51,853 bases of DNA. It comes from Planctomycetota bacterium (GTDB lineage Bacteria > Planctomycetota > Planctomycetia > Planctomycetales > Planctomycetaceae). Position numbers and translations under genes: made by a program. Numbering within the stretch: position 1 is the first letter of the stretch; every line of letters begins with the position of its first letter. Below are positions 1 to 8,235 of the stretch, piece by piece. The notes under the pieces were generated by a model. It searched no databases and was not told where the DNA came from. It saw nothing but the letters and a program-made list of their open reading frames with translations. The stretch is taken from positions 1 to 51,853 of the forward strand of contig QQVO01000042.1 in assembly GCA_003388505.1 (NCBI GenBank), read 5' to 3'.

Positions 1-114
1 CAGGATGTTGGCGCGTTTCACTTTCTGGCTGGTTCCTTTGAGCTTTTTGACCACTTCCCGGCAGACAGCTCTTTCCTCATCGGACAACTCAACGACATAC
101 TTCTTGACACTCAT
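1..114 (-). CDS. IS630-type transposase, N-terminal fragment (cut by window edge)
   Basis: Reading the minus strand from the ATG at 114-112 gives 38 uninterrupted codons to the window edge, beginning MSVKKYVVELSDEERAVCRE and continuing with a Lys-rich helix (VVKKLKGTSQKVKRANIL). This looks like the start of the helix-turn-helix DNA-binding domain of IS630-family transposases, which often open with a short 'hVxLsxeER' segment. The DDE catalytic domain would lie outside the window, so it cannot be told whether the element is intact. The terminal inverted repeat and TA target could not be identified in the 115-242 spacer. It is convergent with nothing and lies downstream of addA on the same strand. 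Confidence 0.7.
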   Translation of the reverse strand, partial: MSVKKYVVELSDEERAVCREVVKKLKGTSQKVKRANIL

Positions 115-242
115 GGCGACTTCCTTGCCGATTGGGAAACACGAAACCGACGAAGAAGACCATAATTTCAAAGACACCCCAACCCCAAAATCCATCTGGA
201 CCAGACCACGAGATGCCCCGACTGGACGGCGCGGCGGGGGTC

Positions 243-3200
243 TCAGGTGGGGCGGCCGATTGGGACAACCTGCGGAACAGAAAGCAGCACAAGCCGCGCG
301 GCGACTGCATCGCGAGGAAGGCTGTAAATCCGGGAGACGACGTCCGCGTACGCTGAAAGCTGCTGCCGATAGCGGTCTGCAAAGCTCTTGACCGCGTCGG
401 TGCTTTGTGACGTGAGCAGATCGGTCTTGTAATCGAGCAGATCGGCTGCGACCACGGCCCCGTTGTGATGGAAGAGGACCAGCCGATCGATGCTGCCGGA
501 AACGACCCGGCCGCCGATCTCGGTTTCGAACCGCCGCTCGTTCCGGACTTCGAGTTCAATCTGATCCGCGGCGTGGTCCGTAACCATGGGGGCTGCGTGC
601 TGGAGGTAGTCCGCCTTCGACAGGAGCGACTTCAGCACGGGATGGTCGAGCAGAACGTCGAACTGATGACGAGCCTCCTCGACGAGATCGGCCTGCAGAC
701 CGAGTCGCGTTGCGGTTTGCCTGAGGTCGTCTGCCGCTGGAGGGGACCGGTCGAGCCATTCGATCTGCTCGAGCCAGGCGTGGATGAGCGTGCCTTTGTC
801 ACGGGCTTGTGAACCTGCGGCCCGGCGGCGCAGTTTGATGGTTCCGCCGCCGGCCAGTTTCGAGGGCGCCACGAACTCCCGGCCGCGGCGGCGTGGGCCT
901 CCCGGATCGGCAAATACGATGCGCACGGGCTCATCATGCGGAATTGCGTCGTGCGCTGCCGGTGAGGTCTCCGATTCCGGCCGAGCCTGCGGGAGACGGC
1001 GATACCACTCCGGATCACCGCACTCAAAGAGCAGTTGGTTCGGCTCGGGACGTTGCCCGGAGGCGAGTTGCGCGTGCAGCAGTGCGGAAAACGACTGGGA
1101 CGCCGGCTTGTGGGAGGTGAAGATGTAAGTGGCGTGGGCCGCGCGCGTCAGCGAGACGTACAGGACGCATAACGCTTCTCTCAGTGCGCGCTCGGCCGTC
1201 TGCCGGACGGCGGTCTGGATGTCGCCCGGCATCAGTTGCTGAACGGCCTTGTTGCGGTATCGACAGACGCGGACCGGAGGCGAGGTGGGATCGTCGCGGA
1301 GCGCAACGAAACGGGGCGTGCGCGTGAGCGCGCCGTCCAGTTCGGGAAGCACGACGACGTCGAACTCCAGCCCCTTGGCTTTGTGGACGGTCATCACGCG
1401 CACTTGGGCTGCGCGGGGGTCTTCCACCTTCTGCGTTTTCACGAAACGGATGAAGTCGCCCGGCCTGAGCGTGGCCAGCGGGTCGTAGCTATCGGCGAGG
1501 GCCACCAACTGCCTGAGGCGATTCAGTTCGCGGGCGTTGCAATGGGGGGCCAGTTCGTGCATCCAGCCGTTGAGCACGACGCCGTATCCTTCGTCAATGA
1601 GCCGGCGCCTCAGCGACTCAGCCAGAGCCGCGGCGTCGGCGTCATCGTGCCCAATGGCCAACTCGAGCACCGAAGCGAGGGGTGAGGTCGCTACGTGATG
1701 TCGTGCGATCGTGTCGCCGGGATGGTCGGCCAGTTTGATTGCGGAGAGAACGAGTTGCACGGCCGCCGAATCGGTCAACCGGTTGCCCCCTTCCTCGCTC
1801 GCGTCGATGCCCTTGCGCTGCAACTCGTAGATCATTTTTCCGACAGCCTCGTTCGTTCGCGCGAGGATGCCGATGGATGTCTCGCGCGGGAGGTTCGGCA
1901 ACAACTCCGCGACGTGAGCGGCTGCGGCGCGAAAGACGGGCGCTGCAGGCTTCTCACCCGGTTCGGGGGGCGGTGCGACTTGCAGGCCGGCGTATCCCGG
2001 TTTGTCGACGCGGTGCGTTTCGTGTGTCGGAAAGTCGCGGACCCAATCGAGAAAGACCGGTTCCAGCTCTCCGAGAATCGGAAAGGTTCCCGGATCGGCA
2101 AACGTGCGGTTCACCGTTTCAATCACGGGGGGCGCGGACCGGAAGCTGGTGTTGAGCGGCGTGGCGACGACCTCGGGCAGTTGCTCGGTCACGCGGTCAA
2201 AGATCTCCGCGACGCCGCCGCGCCAGCCGTAGATCGCCTGTTTGACGTCGCCGACGCAGAAGAAGGATGCGTCGCTCTCGCGCGTCACCGCTTGCGCGAT
2301 CGGTTCCAGAACGCGCCATTGCGGGAGCGAGGTGTCCTGAAACTCGTCGAGCAGCAGGTGGTCGATCTGGCCGTCGAGTCGGAACGACAAGCCTGAGGGA
2401 TCCCTGCGAGAGAACTCTCCCGCGAGGCTGCGGGTGATATCGTCGAACGTCAGTCCCCCGGCCGCACGCTTCAGCCGGCGGTACGCGGCATCGAACCGCT
2501 GGAGCAGATCGCGGCTCGCGGCAAGTTGCTCGGAGAGGACCGACATCAATACGGCCGCGGCGTGATCGCGCAGGGTTTGATAGCAATCCAGGAGCGGAGG
2601 CTCGATCGGTTTTCCGTAGTATTTCAGCGAACCATCCAAGACCTTCGCTGCGAGGCCCTTGCCGATGAAGTTCTCCCAGTCGCCGGTCTGCGCCCGTTCG
2701 GCGTCTTCGTTGCGCGCCTTGGTCGCTCGCTTGTCCTTGGGCGGCGGGGCGGCGCGGAGTGCCTCGATCGTCTGGGCCAGTTGTTCGGAGGAGAGCAGCG
2801 GAGGATGATCGATGGCGCGCCAGGCGTGTTCGTCGGTGTCGAGATAGACGTCGTAAAGGTCGTCGATGGTGTCCCTCACCAGCCGCGTAACGCCGCGCCC
2901 GGCGCGGCCTTTGTCGAGCAGGTGGATGAGTTGCGTCAGGTCGCGGGCGTCGCCTTCGCGAAGCACGGTTTCGATGGCGCGGCCGCGAAGCTGCTCGTCT
3001 TCCAGGTCGTCCAGCAATCGCCATCCCGGTGGCAGCCCCAACTCCAGAGAGAATGCGCCCGCCACGCGCGAAAAGAAACTGTCGAGCGTTCCCACGCGAA
3101 TCCGATGGAGTTGGGAGGTCAGTCCGGACAGTAACTCCTCACATTGCTGCCGCGCCAATTCGGTTTCACCGATCGAAGCGGCCAATTCACTGCGGCGGTG

Positions 3201-3428
3201 GGGATCGCGACACGCCTCAGCCAGGCGCTGCAGGACGCGCTCCAGGATTTCCCCGGCTGCCTTGCGCGTGAACGTGGTCGCGAGAATCCGGTCGGGCGCG
3301 ACTCTTTTCAGTTGGGCGATGTATCGTGATGAGAGCTGATAGGTCTTGCCGGTTCCGGCCGACGCGCGGATCACTTCCCGGGGGTGAAGCCGTTGCACTT
3401 CGATCGCGAGAGAGGAGTTGGCCGGCAT
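243..3428 (-). CDS. addA: UvrD/AddA-type helicase-nuclease (ATP-dependent exonuclease subunit A)
   Basis: The 1061-residue protein has a superfamily 1A helicase core followed by a PD-(D/E)XK nuclease, the AddA/RecB layout used to process double-strand breaks for recombination. Visible helicase motifs are Walker A ASAGTGKT (residues 22-29), ATTFTRKAAGEI (motif Ia), DEFQDT (361-366, Walker B), GDVKQAIYGWRGG (motif III), TVHKAKGLEFD (motif V) and SLTRAAHATYIF (motif VI). The nuclease shows GTLIHAWLEQIEW, SGSIDRLVLF and LLDYKTD (D999-K1001). Its ATG overlaps the stop of the upstream addB by one base (TGATG), so the two are probably translationally coupled and form one heterodimer. The length is somewhat shorter than the typical 1200 residues of Bacillus AddA. 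Confidence 0.9.
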   Translation of the reverse strand: MPANSSLAIEVQRLHPREVIRASAGTGKTYQLSSRYIAQLKRVAPDRILATTFTRKAAGEILERVLQRLAEACRDPHRRSELAASIGETELARQQCEELLSGLTSQLHRIRVGTLDSFFSRVAGAFSLELGLPPGWRLLDDLEDEQLRGRAIETVLREGDARDLTQLIHLLDKGRAGRGVTRLVRDTIDDLYDVYLDTDEHAWRAIDHPPLLSSEQLAQTIEALRAAPPPKDKRATKARNEDAERAQTGDWENFIGKGLAAKVLDGSLKYYGKPIEPPLLDCYQTLRDHAAAVLMSVLSEQLAASRDLLQRFDAAYRRLKRAAGGLTFDDITRSLAGEFSRRDPSGLSFRLDGQIDHLLLDEFQDTSLPQWRVLEPIAQAVTRESDASFFCVGDVKQAIYGWRGGVAEIFDRVTEQLPEVVATPLNTSFRSAPPVIETVNRTFADPGTFPILGELEPVFLDWVRDFPTHETHRVDKPGYAGLQVAPPPEPGEKPAAPVFRAAAAHVAELLPNLPRETSIGILARTNEAVGKMIYELQRKGIDASEEGGNRLTDSAAVQLVLSAIKLADHPGDTIARHHVATSPLASVLELAIGHDDADAAALAESLRRRLIDEGYGVVLNGWMHELAPHCNARELNRLRQLVALADSYDPLATLRPGDFIRFVKTQKVEDPRAAQVRVMTVHKAKGLEFDVVVLPELDGALTRTPRFVALRDDPTSPPVRVCRYRNKAVQQLMPGDIQTAVRQTAERALREALCVLYVSLTRAAHATYIFTSHKPASQSFSALLHAQLASGQRPEPNQLLFECGDPEWYRRLPQARPESETSPAAHDAIPHDEPVRIVFADPGGPRRRGREFVAPSKLAGGGTIKLRRRAAGSQARDKGTLIHAWLEQIEWLDRSPPAADDLRQTATRLGLQADLVEEARHQFDVLLDHPVLKSLLSKADYLQHAAPMVTDHAADQIELEVRNERRFETEIGGRVVSGSIDRLVLFHHNGAVVAADLLDYKTDLLTSQSTDAVKSFADRYRQQLSAYADVVSRIYSLPRDAVAARLVLLSVPQVVPIGRPT

Positions 3429-6193
3429 CAGACAGTCACCTCCCGGTCGAACACGCCGTCCTGACAGATCGGGGCGTATTCACTCAGCGTTCGCGGCTCG
3501 TTGTCGAGCGTTTCCCAGAATTGGCCGTCCAGAATCGACGCGATCACTCGCCGGGCCGTTTCATCCGCTGTTTCCAATTGGTCCGCGGACCAACCGGCGA
3601 TCTGCTCGCTGACTGCGTTCGTATCGCGCGGGAGCCGGAGATAGGCAAGCTGGACGTCGCCATCGACACCGAGCGTTTTGGCCAGATGCCGGTAGAGAGG
3701 TAATTGCAGGTCGATCCAGTCGTCGCCGGAGAGATGCGTTTTGGCGGGACCGTCTGCGTTTTCGCCGGTCTTGTAGTCAAACACCATCCACTGGCGGGCC
3801 GCCGGGTGAAAGTCGATGCGGTCAATCCGTCCGACAAGCTGCACGGTCCGGTTCCCGTCCACGCGGAAGTCAATCCCCTCACTTCCGTCGGGCTGTTCGG
3901 TGAATCGAATCTCCCATCCGGAAGCGGACCAGTTCGCCTGCCATTCGGAAAACGCTTCGAGGCGCATTTCCGCCTGGGCCGCCTGGATCTCGACCGCCAT
4001 CGACGGCGAATCACCGTAACTTTCACGGACGACCGCTTGCAGCTCCGACTTCAGAAACGCACGAATCTCGCGGGCATCCCTGCTGCCTCGGGCAGCCGAC
4101 GTCCCGAAACGGCTCAAGACCTCGTGGACCAGGTTGCCGAACGCTCCGGCCGACAGTTCCTCGATCCCGTCGTCCGCTTCGCTCAATTTCAGGATGTGTC
4201 TGAGGTAGTAGCGGTAGGGGGATGCGAGGTAGTCGCGGAGTGACGTCACACGAATGACGTCGGGAGCGTCCGCGTCGGGCGTTGGGCGGGGCACGCTGAA
4301 GCCGGAGGCCTCGCGCGTGGCGGTGAGCACGCCCGCCAGCGGCGGCCGGCCGGAAGCGGGTCGCCGCGAGTAAAAGTCCCGCACATGGTCGGCGACCCGG
4401 TCCGCCGAACCGGCCAGCAAGAGCCGGCTGGGAATCAGTGGGTCTCCGCGGGCGTCGCGGCGACCGGATATCAACGTGACCTGCGACCGGGCGTGCAGCA
4501 AGGCGGAGAACGCATGCGCATCGCGCGCATAGCGTCGCGCGTTGTCTGTCAGGCCCAATTCCGTGCGCAGCCGGTCGGGAAGGAACGGATCGGCGTTCAC
4601 CGAGTCGGGGATCAGGCCTTCATTCACGCCGCACAGGATCGCCGCCGGCGCGTCATCCAGCGGCACTTCGAGCCACCCCAACAGGTCGACGGCGGACGGA
4701 TCGTAGGGTGGGGGAAGAGTCGCACTCGACAACTCCGCGAGGGTCAACCGGATCGCACCGGCCGCCGTCAGACCTGGTGACAGCCCGCCCGGAATGCTCG
4801 CATGCCGCGTAAGAACCTGTTCAAGTTGTTCGCAGGCCTGGATGACCGCCTGTCCGGCGGAATCCTCCGCAGAGAATGTCATTTCTCCGTAAATGCGATC
4901 CAGAAACTCGAGCAACGGCGGCGACCACTCTCCCAAGGGACGCGCGGGACCGCGCAAAGGCTCGAGCAGTTCGTTCACCTGCCGATGCACCTCCCTTAAG
5001 CCGCTCGGCCCGCGTCCGGACGAGAGCCACCGCCCCAGACGGACCGGGATGTGATCGGAGATAAACTGATCGAGTTCGCTCAGCCATGTCGGGGCCGCAT
5101 CCTGCAGGACGAGCCAGGCGCTCACGTCCGGGTGCCGAACGAACGCTGCAAAGGCCTCCGTGTGATCGTCGACCAGGGATTCGGCGGCGGCGGCCAGCAA
5201 GCGGCAGGGACTGGTGCGGACGATCGGACTGCCGCCCGCCCAGCGGGAACTGACGCCGCACTCGGAAAGAATCCGCTGCACGTGGGGCGCCAGGGCGTCG
5301 ATCGTCAAGCCGATACAGACTTCGTCAACGCGATACCGCCCGTTCAGATTCGCCAGTGCATAGGCGATCTCGTCGGCTTGTTCGACCGGACCGTCGGCCA
5401 CGACCAGTTGAGACGGGTCGTATTCAATGTCGACATCCTGCCATGCTTCCGCAATCACGCAGCCATGTTCGTCGAACCGCTCCGACCACGACTCCGGCGC
5501 ATGAATGAACGCCGTGACGCGGTCGGCGACGGCGTTCAGAATGCGGCGGTGCGTCTTGGTCAGGTCGGTCGTTCCGATCAAGGCGATGTCGGAATCGGTT
5601 GTGAACTCCTGCTGCTCGATCGCCACCAGCCGCGCGGTCTGCTTATCCCAGAGTTGCAGTTCATCAAGGATCCCGAGATACCGCCGCTGCACCTCGGCGA
5701 GCACCTGCCAGCGCTGCACTTCGTTGAATTGCGCAACGGCTGTCCCGCGTTCGACCACCTCCGAGAAATCGAGGCCTTCCGCCGCGAGTTCCCGGTGCTG
5801 CCGCCACAGCAGTTCCGCGAACGCCAGCCAGCCGGCCGCATCGTTCTCATCGGGTGAGCGCTGAATCAGCAGATTGAGTTCCGTGGGGTCGAGCGACTGC
5901 AGCGCACGTCCCCAGGCAAGTCGCTGCGCCAGTTCGTCGGCGAACGGTCGCTGCGGTTCGTAGAGGAGTTCCGGGAGATCGCCGACGGTGATGATTCTGG
6001 GTGGCACGTGCCGGCCGCCGGTTTCGTCGACCAGCAGTTCTCGCAAGCGACGCCCGGCCCGCCCGCCCGGCACAACGGCGATCAGGCTGCCGAGATCAAT
6101 GTTGTCGCCGCGACCGAATCGCTCGACCAACCTGCGGGCGACTTGCGGCAGGAGGGGAGTATCCCAGTTGATGAAGATTCGCGAGATCGACAT
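3428..6193 (-). CDS. addB: AddB-type PD-(D/E)XK nuclease subunit
   Basis: The 921-residue protein is the expected partner of AddA: an inactivated helicase-like body with a C-terminal RecB-family nuclease. The N-terminus carries AVVPGGRAGRRLREL where AddB proteins have a P-loop-like segment, here without GKT, so ATP binding is doubtful. The C-terminal nuclease shows VTSLRDYLASPYRYYL, AFGNLVHEVLSRFG (His), VGRIDRID and WMVFDYKTGE (catalytic D and K). The first residue of the usual iron-sulfur staple (Cys before the P[YF]RFYL segment) is replaced by Ser, and no CxxC-type cluster follows the catalytic lysine. It is the first gene of the addBA pair; no clear Shine-Dalgarno sequence precedes the ATG. 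Confidence 0.85.
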   Translation of the reverse strand: MSISRIFINWDTPLLPQVARRLVERFGRGDNIDLGSLIAVVPGGRAGRRLRELLVDETGGRHVPPRIITVGDLPELLYEPQRPFADELAQRLAWGRALQSLDPTELNLLIQRSPDENDAAGWLAFAELLWRQHRELAAEGLDFSEVVERGTAVAQFNEVQRWQVLAEVQRRYLGILDELQLWDKQTARLVAIEQQEFTTDSDIALIGTTDLTKTHRRILNAVADRVTAFIHAPESWSERFDEHGCVIAEAWQDVDIEYDPSQLVVADGPVEQADEIAYALANLNGRYRVDEVCIGLTIDALAPHVQRILSECGVSSRWAGGSPIVRTSPCRLLAAAAESLVDDHTEAFAAFVRHPDVSAWLVLQDAAPTWLSELDQFISDHIPVRLGRWLSSGRGPSGLREVHRQVNELLEPLRGPARPLGEWSPPLLEFLDRIYGEMTFSAEDSAGQAVIQACEQLEQVLTRHASIPGGLSPGLTAAGAIRLTLAELSSATLPPPYDPSAVDLLGWLEVPLDDAPAAILCGVNEGLIPDSVNADPFLPDRLRTELGLTDNARRYARDAHAFSALLHARSQVTLISGRRDARGDPLIPSRLLLAGSADRVADHVRDFYSRRPASGRPPLAGVLTATREASGFSVPRPTPDADAPDVIRVTSLRDYLASPYRYYLRHILKLSEADDGIEELSAGAFGNLVHEVLSRFGTSAARGSRDAREIRAFLKSELQAVVRESYGDSPSMAVEIQAAQAEMRLEAFSEWQANWSASGWEIRFTEQPDGSEGIDFRVDGNRTVQLVGRIDRIDFHPAARQWMVFDYKTGENADGPAKTHLSGDDWIDLQLPLYRHLAKTLGVDGDVQLAYLRLPRDTNAVSEQIAGWSADQLETADETARRVIASILDGQFWETLDNEPRTLSEYAPICQDGVFDREVTV

Positions 6194-6455
6194 TCACGGC
6201 CCAGAATTGAAAGCCTCGATTCAGCACTCGCACCCGATGCACGATCGGGCGGGGTGATTGAAGGTGGATGTTCACGCTCAGGATAGCGGGCCGGGTACCT
6301 GTACATCAATCCACCACTCCGGTTCTGACAGTCTCCCGTTCATGAACCACGAAGACACGAAGGATTTAGCGCGGCCGTGACACCCGGGCTTCCTTCACGT
6401 CGTTCAGTCCAGCCTCGGTCACCCAGCCGATTAGCATTCAAGTCGTCGATTAGAC

Positions 6456-6570
6456 AACCACAAAGGGACAAAGAGCACCAAGAAGAGTCAGAGACGGGGA
6501 ATTCCAATGGCCGAGAGGTTCGAGGACTGACCCGGACCGTTGGCTTGGTGTCCTTTGTGTCGTCGTGGTT
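6456..6570. repeat. Imperfect inverted repeat element (27-nt arms)
   Basis: The left arm (6456-6482) reads AACCACAAAGGGACAAAGAG plus CACCAAG; its reverse complement matches the right arm (6544-6570) at 21 of 27 positions, with the conserved ends CTTGGTG and GTGGTT. The interior of about 60 bp is not repetitive. A related sequence, GAACCACGAAGACACGAAGG, starts at about 6343. I have not established a function; the structure resembles a miniature element or a paired transcript hairpin. Confidence 0.5.
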
Positions 6571-6692
6571 CACGACCGCTGGGTGGCGTGTCCCGGACAA
6601 CGAAGACTCCACAATCGCGGTTGCACAGGACTGTTGCGGACGGAAGGTTGCTGCCGCCGCATTCGCGGCTCCGGTCTTGCGTCGCTGGTGTT

Positions 6693-6712
6693 CTGCGGGC
6701 TTACGCCCGCAG
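6693..6712. repeat. Short perfect hairpin
   Basis: CTGCGGGC and GCCCGCAG form an 8-bp perfect stem around the loop TTAC. It sits in the addB-TPR spacer, and no T-run follows on either strand, so it is not a canonical terminator. A looser version of the same 'GGCGTAAGCCCGC' type sequence occurs at about 42574-42588. Confidence 0.5.
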
Positions 6713-6798
6713 CTAAATGATGCCGCGGCTTCGCCGCTCCGTTCGCATTTGCCTCCGGTTGGATTGCGGGCGGAGGTCCGCGCTCGGCTACGACCGGG

Positions 6799-6892
6799 AA
6801 GAATCTTCGCGTCGTGCGCAGATCTCGCTTGCGACAGATTCCACGTCGTGGACATCCGACTCGGCGGAGCGAGTCGGCGACATTGTTGCGGC
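6799..6892 (-). repeat. GACTCG palindrome repeat, copy A (short type)
   Basis: On the minus strand this reads AATGTCGCCGACTCG followed by CTCCGC and CGAGTCGG, then ATGTCCACGACGTGGAATCT. The same arrangement recurs at 50964-51068 on the plus strand. The core is an 8-bp stem (6856-6863 with 6870-6877). The repeat ends two bases from the stop codon of the TPR gene at 6894, so the TPR transcript would read straight into it. Confidence 0.7.
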
Positions 6893-6893
6893 G

Positions 6894-8027
6894 TCACTCT
6901 TCGACGAAGGCTTCGCCGGAGCGGAACAGCTCCAGCCGGGATGCAATCGAGGGCTTGCTCTCCTCGGGGGCGCGTTCCAGGGCCTGCTCGGCCGTTTCCA
7001 CGGCGGCGTCGAAGTCGCCTGCGGCGGCCTGCGCGGCGGCCAGAGTGTCGAGGTAGTCGCCGTTCGTGCGCCCCGTGAGTTCGCAGGCCCGTTGGGCGAG
7101 TTCGACGGCACGGCCGGGGTCGCGCAAGTCCTCCTGGGAGCATGTGGCGAGCAGCCACGCCAGATCGTTCATCGCGCCGGCGGCTCGGTCGTCGAGTTCG
7201 ATGGCTTTGGAATAGTCTTCGATCGCCTCGGCGAATTGTCCCTGCCGCTTGCGGGCGTAGCCGCGGTTGGCGTAGGCGGCGGAGTAATAGGGGAAGAGTT
7301 CGATCGCTTTGGAGTAGTCGCTGATCGCCTTGTCGAAGTCGCCCATCATGCGATGGGTCACTCCGCGATTGTTGTACGCCTCCGGGAAGTCGGGGGTGAT
7401 CCGCAGCGCCTGTTCAAAGTCCGCCAGTGATTCTTCGAACTGCCCCAGTTCCGCCAGGGCATTCGCCCGGTTGTCGTAGGCACGGGAGTTTTCGGCGTTG
7501 AGCGTGATGGCTTGTGTGTAGTCCTCGACGGCCTGCTCCAGGTCGCCGCTTCTCTGGTGCGCGGCGCCGCGGTTCACGTACACGCCGGGATCATCCAGTC
7601 CCTCCCTGATGGCGCGGTCGAAATCGGCGATCGCCTTCTCGTAGTCTCCGGTCGTGAGGCGGGTGATGCCGCGATGGTGGTACACCTGGGGGGCGGGTTT
7701 CTTGATCAGCAGTTCGTCGAAGTAGGCCCCGGCCCGCTCGATCGCGACGACGTGTTCCCGGTTCACCCATCCGCCCCGCCGCGGCACCATGAGCCAGGGG
7801 CCGTTTTCCTGCGAATAGGTCAGCACGCTGCCGGGGGAAATGCGTCCCACGGACTCGTTTCCGGCGAACGCCTCCGCGTTGTCGCTGACCACTATCACGG
7901 TTCGCGACGGCGAAAGCTCCGATTGATCGTCGCCTGCGGAGAGGGGCGATCCTGCGGCTCCTGCGAGGAAGAGCGCTTGCAGCGGTCTGAGCAGTGATTT
8001 CAAGTCCAACGATGGGGGAATCTGCAT
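6894..8027 (-). CDS. Secreted SH3-like/TPR repeat protein
   Basis: The 377-residue protein begins with a possible signal or anchor segment (residues about 10-36, LLRPLQALFLAGAAGSPLSAG). An SH3-like module follows (TVIVVSDNA through GSVLTYSQENGPWLMVPRRGGWV). Then come at least five well-formed tetratricopeptide repeats with the pattern AY.NRG......G....AI.DY..AIEL, and two weaker ones to the C-terminus. TPR arrays bind partner proteins and the SH3-like part may bind peptides or wall material, so an envelope scaffold is likely, but the exact role is unknown. I chose ATG 8027; a TTG six codons upstream is possible. Neither has a clear ribosome binding site. It is transcribed away from the YTV protein gene and shares its upstream region. 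Confidence 0.75.
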   Translation of the reverse strand: MQIPPSLDLKSLLRPLQALFLAGAAGSPLSAGDDQSELSPSRTVIVVSDNAEAFAGNESVGRISPGSVLTYSQENGPWLMVPRRGGWVNREHVVAIERAGAYFDELLIKKPAPQVYHHRGITRLTTGDYEKAIADFDRAIREGLDDPGVYVNRGAAHQRSGDLEQAVEDYTQAITLNAENSRAYDNRANALAELGQFEESLADFEQALRITPDFPEAYNNRGVTHRMMGDFDKAISDYSKAIELFPYYSAAYANRGYARKRQGQFAEAIEDYSKAIELDDRAAGAMNDLAWLLATCSQEDLRDPGRAVELAQRACELTGRTNGDYLDTLAAAQAAAGDFDAAVETAEQALERAPEESKPSIASRLELFRSGEAFVEE

Positions 8028-8062
8028 GTTTCGCTGTGTCAACAAAATTCACCTCGAATTGC

Positions 8063-8090
8063 TTGCAATGCGTCAGGGGCCTCGTATCTT
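8063..8090 (+). promoter_or_regulatory. Possible sigma70-like promoter of the YTV protein gene
   Basis: TTGCAA (8063-8068) and TATCTT (8085-8090) are separated by 16 bp and lie about 145 bp upstream of the ATG at 8236. A second possible pair, TTGTTT (8120-8125) and TATCTG (8144-8149), has an 18-bp spacer. The codon use, strong ribosome binding site and terminator of the gene suggest high expression, so a promoter is expected here, but planctomycete promoters are poorly conserved and the call is tentative. Confidence 0.3.
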
Positions 8091-8223
8091 ATGTAAGTAC
8101 AGCAGACAGAACAGGGCGCTTGTTTTACGCCTGTTCCCCGTCTTATCTGATCGTGCACGTTGGAATCCAGTTTCTGCGGGGTTGTCACCGCAATTCCAGT
8201 GTCGCTGTGGGTCGAATACTCGA

Positions 8224-8229
8224 GGAGGA
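8224..8229 (+). promoter_or_regulatory. Strong Shine-Dalgarno sequence deciding the YTV start
   Basis: GAGGA within CGAGGAGGACC is centred about nine bases before ATG 8236. It rules out the in-frame upstream extension to 8026 and places a clean signal peptide at the N-terminus. Confidence 0.7.
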
Positions 8230-8235
8230 CCGCAA

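Larger units (their letters stand above)
6194..6893. other. 700-bp gene-free spacer with repeats
   Basis: No open frame here has plausible coding character or a start with a ribosome binding site. The spacer instead holds several short repeat-like structures: an imperfect inverted pair at 6456-6482/6544-6570, a hairpin at 6693-6712, the short hairpin GCGGC-TTC-GCCGC just after it, and at its right end a copy of the GACTCG palindrome family that stops two bases before the stop codon of the TPR gene. It separates the 5' end of addB from the 3' end of the TPR gene, so it must include the addB promoter, which I could not recognise. Confidence 0.7.

Noticed and set aside
1-242. A complete IS630 element at the left edge
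   Set aside because: Only 38 codons of transposase are present and no terminal repeat or target duplication could be recognised, so only a partial gene is reported.
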